A DNA stretch of 64,000 nucleotides from Kribbella capetownensis (GTDB lineage: Bacteria; Actinomycetota; Actinomycetes; Propionibacteriales; Kribbellaceae). Under the pieces are notes generated by a model. The model did not search any database. It was not told where the DNA came from and saw nothing but the letters and a program-made list of their open reading frames with translations. Shown in pieces: positions 60,554 through 64,000 of this stretch; position 1 is the stretch's first letter, and each line of letters opens with the position of its first letter. The stretch lies in contig NZ_SJKD01000005.1 in the NCBI RefSeq assembly GCF_004331485.1, positions 558,001 through 622,000 of the forward strand, given 5' to 3'. The translations under genes were made by a program, and so were the position numbers.

Positions 60554-60898
60554 TCAGCGGGTGTTGCGGCGACCCATGGTGCGGGCGAAGTTGACGGCGA
60601 CCAGGCCGGCCCAGGAGACGATCAGGCCGCGCAGGCCGAGCATGTCGGCCGAGATGGCGGTGATCGGGATGGCCGCGACGACCGAGATGATCGCCAGCGC
60701 CAGGCCGCCCGGGTCCGTTTCGCGGCTCGGGTGCCGCGGACGGGCCGGCTCCGGCAGCGCGCCGGCATGTCGGTGCGCATCCCGCTCGTCGAGTTTCGCC
60801 AGGAAGCTGTCGATGACTTCCGCTTCGTACTCCGGCCCCAACTCCTGCCGCGCGGCAACTGCCGCCCGCAGATCCTTCCGCACCTCATCCATCGCCAT
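60554..60898 (-). CDS. Small membrane protein with a coiled N-terminus
   Basis: 114 residues. A helical, charged N-terminus (MDEVRKDLRAAVAARQELGP) with EYEAEVIDSFLAKLDER is followed by a Pro/Arg linker and two closely spaced hydrophobic segments (GLALAIISVVAAIPITAISA; GLIVSWAGLVAVNFA). It has the layout of actinobacterial DUF1707/2TM-type proteins with unknown function. Convergent with the phosphotransferase gene. Confidence 0.8.
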   Translation of the reverse strand: MAMDEVRKDLRAAVAARQELGPEYEAEVIDSFLAKLDERDAHRHAGALPEPARPRHPSRETDPGGLALAIISVVAAIPITAISADMLGLRGLIVSWAGLVAVNFARTMGRRNTR

Positions 60899-60958
60899 AC
60901 CAGCAAGTTAAGCCCGGCCCGCCATCCCCGTAATCAGGGGAAACCCCGGTCGCACCCC

Positions 60959-63787
60959 TCAGCTGTGCCCGGACATTCGGTGGGCGATCGCGGCGGCCTC
61001 GATCCGGTTGGCGGCGCCGAGTTTCCGCAGGATGTGCGACACGTGGACGCCGACCGTCCGGACGCTGATCACCAGCGTCGCCGCGATCTCGCGGTCGGTG
61101 CAGCCATGCGACAGCAGCGTCAGTACCTCGGCCTCGCGTGCTGTCAGGCCGAGAACCTCGTCAAGACCTCCGGCGGGTTCAGCCTCGGCCGGCGGAGTCG
61201 CGATCCGCAGCCGGGCCAGTTCGGCGAGCAGCTCGAGCTCCCGCTGCAACGGCCGCGCACCGATCCGGACCGCAACCTGGTAGGCCGAACGGGCCGGAAT
61301 GCTCGCCTCGGCCCGCGATCCTCCGGCCGTGACCAAGGCCTCCGCTTGGCGCCACTGACAGTAGGCAGTGAGCGGTGCACGGTCCAGGTGAGCCCAGCGA
61401 TCCGCGGCGTCGGCCCACAGCCCAGGACCGGCGACGCCCCGGCTGCGCTCGTACTCGGCCTCGGCCAGCCCCAACCAGGCGCTGCTGACCGGCGTCACCG
61501 GTGCGGCGTCCTCGGCGGCACGACGGGCGACCGCGATCAGTTGATCAGCTCGGTCGAGCACGCTCCGCTCCGCGTCGGCGACGCGTCGGGTCCTGGCCAC
61601 CGCGGCGAGGTCCGCCTGTGCCCGCAAACCCTTTGCGCAGAACCACACCCGAAGCTGTGCGGCCTCGACAGACCCCATCGATTCCAGGGCCGCATTCGTG
61701 TGATCCACAGCGTCGGTCCACCGCCGCTCCCACAGCGCGAGTTCGGCCAGGCAGACGTCGTAGATGCCCAGCCCACGGTCCGGGCGCAGCGTCTCGAGCG
61801 CGGCGTCGAGGTGCTCCCGAGCCGCGACGAAGTCACCGCGGCCGACCTCGAGATCGGCTCGAAGCATCAGCAGCATGTACGGGTAGCTCGCCATCGTCGA
61901 CCGCAGCGCGGCCGTGCTCAGCGCATCGGCCTCGTCCCACTCGCCCAGGGCGAACAGCGCCTCGATCAGATTCGAGACCAGTACGGCGCTGTCGACGCCG
62001 TACCGGTGGATGGCCTCCAGACCCTGGCGGCCGACCTGGACGGATTCCCGTAGCCGACCGAGCATCGTCAGGGCATCGGTGACATTGACGTAGACCGGAT
62101 CCAGCCCGACCCGCTCACCGATCTCCTCGGCCAGCCGCAGCGCCTCGCCGAGGTCCGTCAGGCCCTCCTCCGTCCTGCCCAGATAGACGAGGTCGGCGCC
62201 ACGCACGGTCAGCGCGCGGACCAGAGCCTCGCCGGCACCGGCGTCACGCGCGAGCGCCAACGCCTCCTCGGCCAGCCGTACGGATGCCGCGTGGCGCCAG
62301 GCGACCATCAGGCCGCCCGCGAGTGAGGCGACGACGTACGCCCGATCCGACGATGGCTCGGCCGGTGCGAGCTCGACCGCCCGCTCGAGGGCCGCGAGTC
62401 CGGACAGGTCGCTGCCGATCTCGTGGAGGTACTCACCCAGGCGTACGTGCAGCAGCGCCGCGCGCCGCCGATCGCCGACTCCGGCCAGGCCGATCGCCTG
62501 CCGGGCGAGCTCGACCGCTCGGGGCCCCTCGCCGGTCTCGCTGGCGAGCTCGGCGGCCCACGAACAGAGTCCGCCCAGATCGGACCCGGCGACCTCGGCC
62601 GCGTTCGCCACCGCCGGCCACAGGGAGATCGCTCGTTCGAGATGGGCACGCGCCTCCGCCAGGCCGGCGACGGACACGGCTTCACGGGCGGCGGCGACCG
62701 ACGCTGCCAGCGCCTCGGCCGCGCGCCCCGCGGCTGCCCAGTGCGGTGCCAGCTCGGCCGGCGCGGCCGCGCCGGAGCGCGCGAGCTCCTCGGCGAGGTG
62801 CTCGTGAATCTCCTCGCGCTCGCCCGGCAGCAGGGTCGCGTACACCGCCTCGGCCAACAACGCATGCCGGAACCGAAAGCTGCTCGTCGCCGGTTCGGCG
62901 ACCAGCACACCGTGCTCGACCGCCTGCCGCAGCGCCGCGCGAACGTCCTGCTCGGGCATCACGGCGACCGCTCGCAGCAGCGCGTATCCAACCTCCCGCC
63001 CCGCGGCCGAGGCAATTCGGACGACTGCCCGGGCCCGCTGGTCGAGCCGGTCGACCCGCTGCAGCAGGAGCTCACGCAAGCCTCGCGGCAGACCACCGTC
63101 ACCGGCCGCGGCGATCAGTTCCTGTGCGAAGAACGGGTTGCCATCGGACCGCACCACGATCGCGTCAGCGATGGCAGCGGTCCGTGGCGGGACGGCGTAC
63201 GCCGCGACAAGTGCGGCCAGGTCATCGCGGTCGAGCGGTCCGAGGTCGACGAGCAGAGCCGATCCCGAGCGCCGTACCCCGTTGGCGAGCCGGAGCATGC
63301 GCTCGGCCGACGACCGCTCGTCGGCCCGGTACGTCCCGACCAGCAGCACCGGCCGGTCGTCGACGTACTGCGCGAGGTACACCACGAGATCGAGCGTGGA
63401 GATGTCGGCCCAGTGCAGATCCTCGAGGACGAGCAGCACCGGCGCGGACTCCGCTCGCTCCGTCAGCACACCCAGGATGTGCTCGAAGACACGGAACTGC
63501 CGGCCGTCTGCTCGAGGGAGGGCACCGACCGGACGCAGCGCCTGAGCGAACGGCTGGTACGGCAATTCGGTCCCGACCAGGTCGATCGAACGTCCGAGCA
63601 GAACTTCGAATCCGGCGTCCCGGGCGCGTGCGGACAGCTCGGACGTCAGCCGGGTCTTTCCGATGCCGGCCTCGCCCGCGATCAGGACGGTCGCTCCGCG
63701 GTGGGCCCGGGCAGCGTCCAGCGCGCCCTCGAGCGCCTCGAGTTCACCGGCGCGCCCGACGAACAGATCGCTCGCGCGAGCCTTCAT
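60959..63787 (-). CDS. LuxR family ATP-binding regulator (LAL type)
   Basis: 942 residues. An N-terminal AAA/STAND ATPase (Walker A IAGEAGIGKTRL with Lys44; Walker B LLVLEDLHWAD about residues 118-128) is followed by a long TPR-like helical region and a C-terminal LuxR HTH (LTAREAEVLTLLSHGCTDRE, about residues 880-942). Such large regulators switch on degradative or biosynthetic clusters on binding a ligand or protein. The alpha/beta hydrolase gene starting 128 bases away on the other strand is a likely target. Confidence 0.93.
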   Translation of the reverse strand: MKARASDLFVGRAGELEALEGALDAARAHRGATVLIAGEAGIGKTRLTSELSARARDAGFEVLLGRSIDLVGTELPYQPFAQALRPVGALPRADGRQFRVFEHILGVLTERAESAPVLLVLEDLHWADISTLDLVVYLAQYVDDRPVLLVGTYRADERSSAERMLRLANGVRRSGSALLVDLGPLDRDDLAALVAAYAVPPRTAAIADAIVVRSDGNPFFAQELIAAAGDGGLPRGLRELLLQRVDRLDQRARAVVRIASAAGREVGYALLRAVAVMPEQDVRAALRQAVEHGVLVAEPATSSFRFRHALLAEAVYATLLPGEREEIHEHLAEELARSGAAAPAELAPHWAAAGRAAEALAASVAAAREAVSVAGLAEARAHLERAISLWPAVANAAEVAGSDLGGLCSWAAELASETGEGPRAVELARQAIGLAGVGDRRRAALLHVRLGEYLHEIGSDLSGLAALERAVELAPAEPSSDRAYVVASLAGGLMVAWRHAASVRLAEEALALARDAGAGEALVRALTVRGADLVYLGRTEEGLTDLGEALRLAEEIGERVGLDPVYVNVTDALTMLGRLRESVQVGRQGLEAIHRYGVDSAVLVSNLIEALFALGEWDEADALSTAALRSTMASYPYMLLMLRADLEVGRGDFVAAREHLDAALETLRPDRGLGIYDVCLAELALWERRWTDAVDHTNAALESMGSVEAAQLRVWFCAKGLRAQADLAAVARTRRVADAERSVLDRADQLIAVARRAAEDAAPVTPVSSAWLGLAEAEYERSRGVAGPGLWADAADRWAHLDRAPLTAYCQWRQAEALVTAGGSRAEASIPARSAYQVAVRIGARPLQRELELLAELARLRIATPPAEAEPAGGLDEVLGLTAREAEVLTLLSHGCTDREIAATLVISVRTVGVHVSHILRKLGAANRIEAAAIAHRMSGHS

Positions 63788-63915
63788 CTCGTCAGTATCG
63801 CGCCGCCATCGACTACGTAGGCGGTTGAGCAGAGATACGTACCTCGTTCCCGATGCCGTCCTCGTCCCCGCCCGGCGACGATCGAGTCAACCGAACGAAC
63901 CCAAGGGGAGGGACC

Positions 63916-64000
63916 ATGACCGCAGTCATCGAGCAGTCGACGATCCACACCGTGCGAGGCGGTGGTGGTCTGCGCCTGCATGTCCGCGAATGGGGCCGGC
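63916..64000 (+). CDS. Alpha/beta hydrolase, N-terminal fragment (runs off the window)
   Basis: 28 codons from the ATG at 63916, which has GGGGAGG close by. MTAVIEQSTIHTVRGGGGLR is followed by LHVREWG, a typical first beta strand of alpha/beta hydrolases of the epoxide-hydrolase type. The catalytic residues lie beyond the window. Divergent from the LAL regulator. Confidence 0.7.
   Translation, partial: MTAVIEQSTIHTVRGGGGLRLHVREWGR

Overview
The window is high-GC DNA from an actinomycete. The evidence is the block pgk-gap-whiA-yvcK-rapZ-uvrC, a Pup-proteasome cluster, a type VII (ESX-like) secretion locus, WhiA itself, many GTG starts and tightly overlapping stop/start codons. A Kribbella-like or other Nocardioidaceae-type soil actinomycete fits best, but that placement is inference. 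No phage or insertion sequence is evident.

Layout. 1-7437 is the conserved glycolysis, sporulation regulator and excision-repair block on the minus strand. It is interrupted between whiA and yvcK by the decayed remains of an ECF sigma factor and a second gene. 7520-9980 carries a DUF6194-type protein, a secreted subtilisin and a Rieske lipoprotein. 10110-28461 is the type VII secretion locus, almost all on the minus strand: two small ESX-type helical substrates, two small accessory proteins, a 2336-residue repeat-rich polymorphic toxin, two small downstream genes, EccC, two accessory proteins, EccD and an EspI-like ATPase. 28681-34512 is an accessory stretch with a phosphotransferase, a VOC protein and an ABC-2 exporter divergent from a tandem MerR regulator.

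34618-45908 holds uvrA with a histone-like tail, an MBL-fold hydrolase, a FAD oxidoreductase, a GNAT enzyme, an HtrA-like protease, a TetR/MMPL efflux pair and a PD-(D/E)XK nuclease. 45958-50356 has tRNA-Pro(GGG) and the operon aroH-tyrA-cmk-plsC-der. 50463-53183 has an AraC regulator divergent from a phytanoyl-CoA dioxygenase-like gene, then folD behind a ZTP-type riboswitch. 53304-59235 runs dop-pup-prcB-prcA-Nudix-GH84. The right end holds a Nudix enzyme, a second phosphotransferase, a small membrane protein, a large ATP-binding LuxR regulator and the start of an alpha/beta hydrolase.

How the parts connect. The most unusual element is the giant type VII-linked protein at 19975-26985. It joins a papain-fold glutamine-deamidase-type domain, an ADP-ribosyltransferase-like domain and an uncharacterised C-terminal HExxxE domain, separated by three long low-complexity repeat tracts. 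The gene overlapping its stop codon is a candidate immunity or partner protein. A second theme is DNA damage: uvrA and uvrC both carry upstream matches to the actinobacterial RecA-NDp (PafBC) promoter consensus, and uvrA also has a LexA-box-like palindrome, so the two repair genes are probably co-induced.
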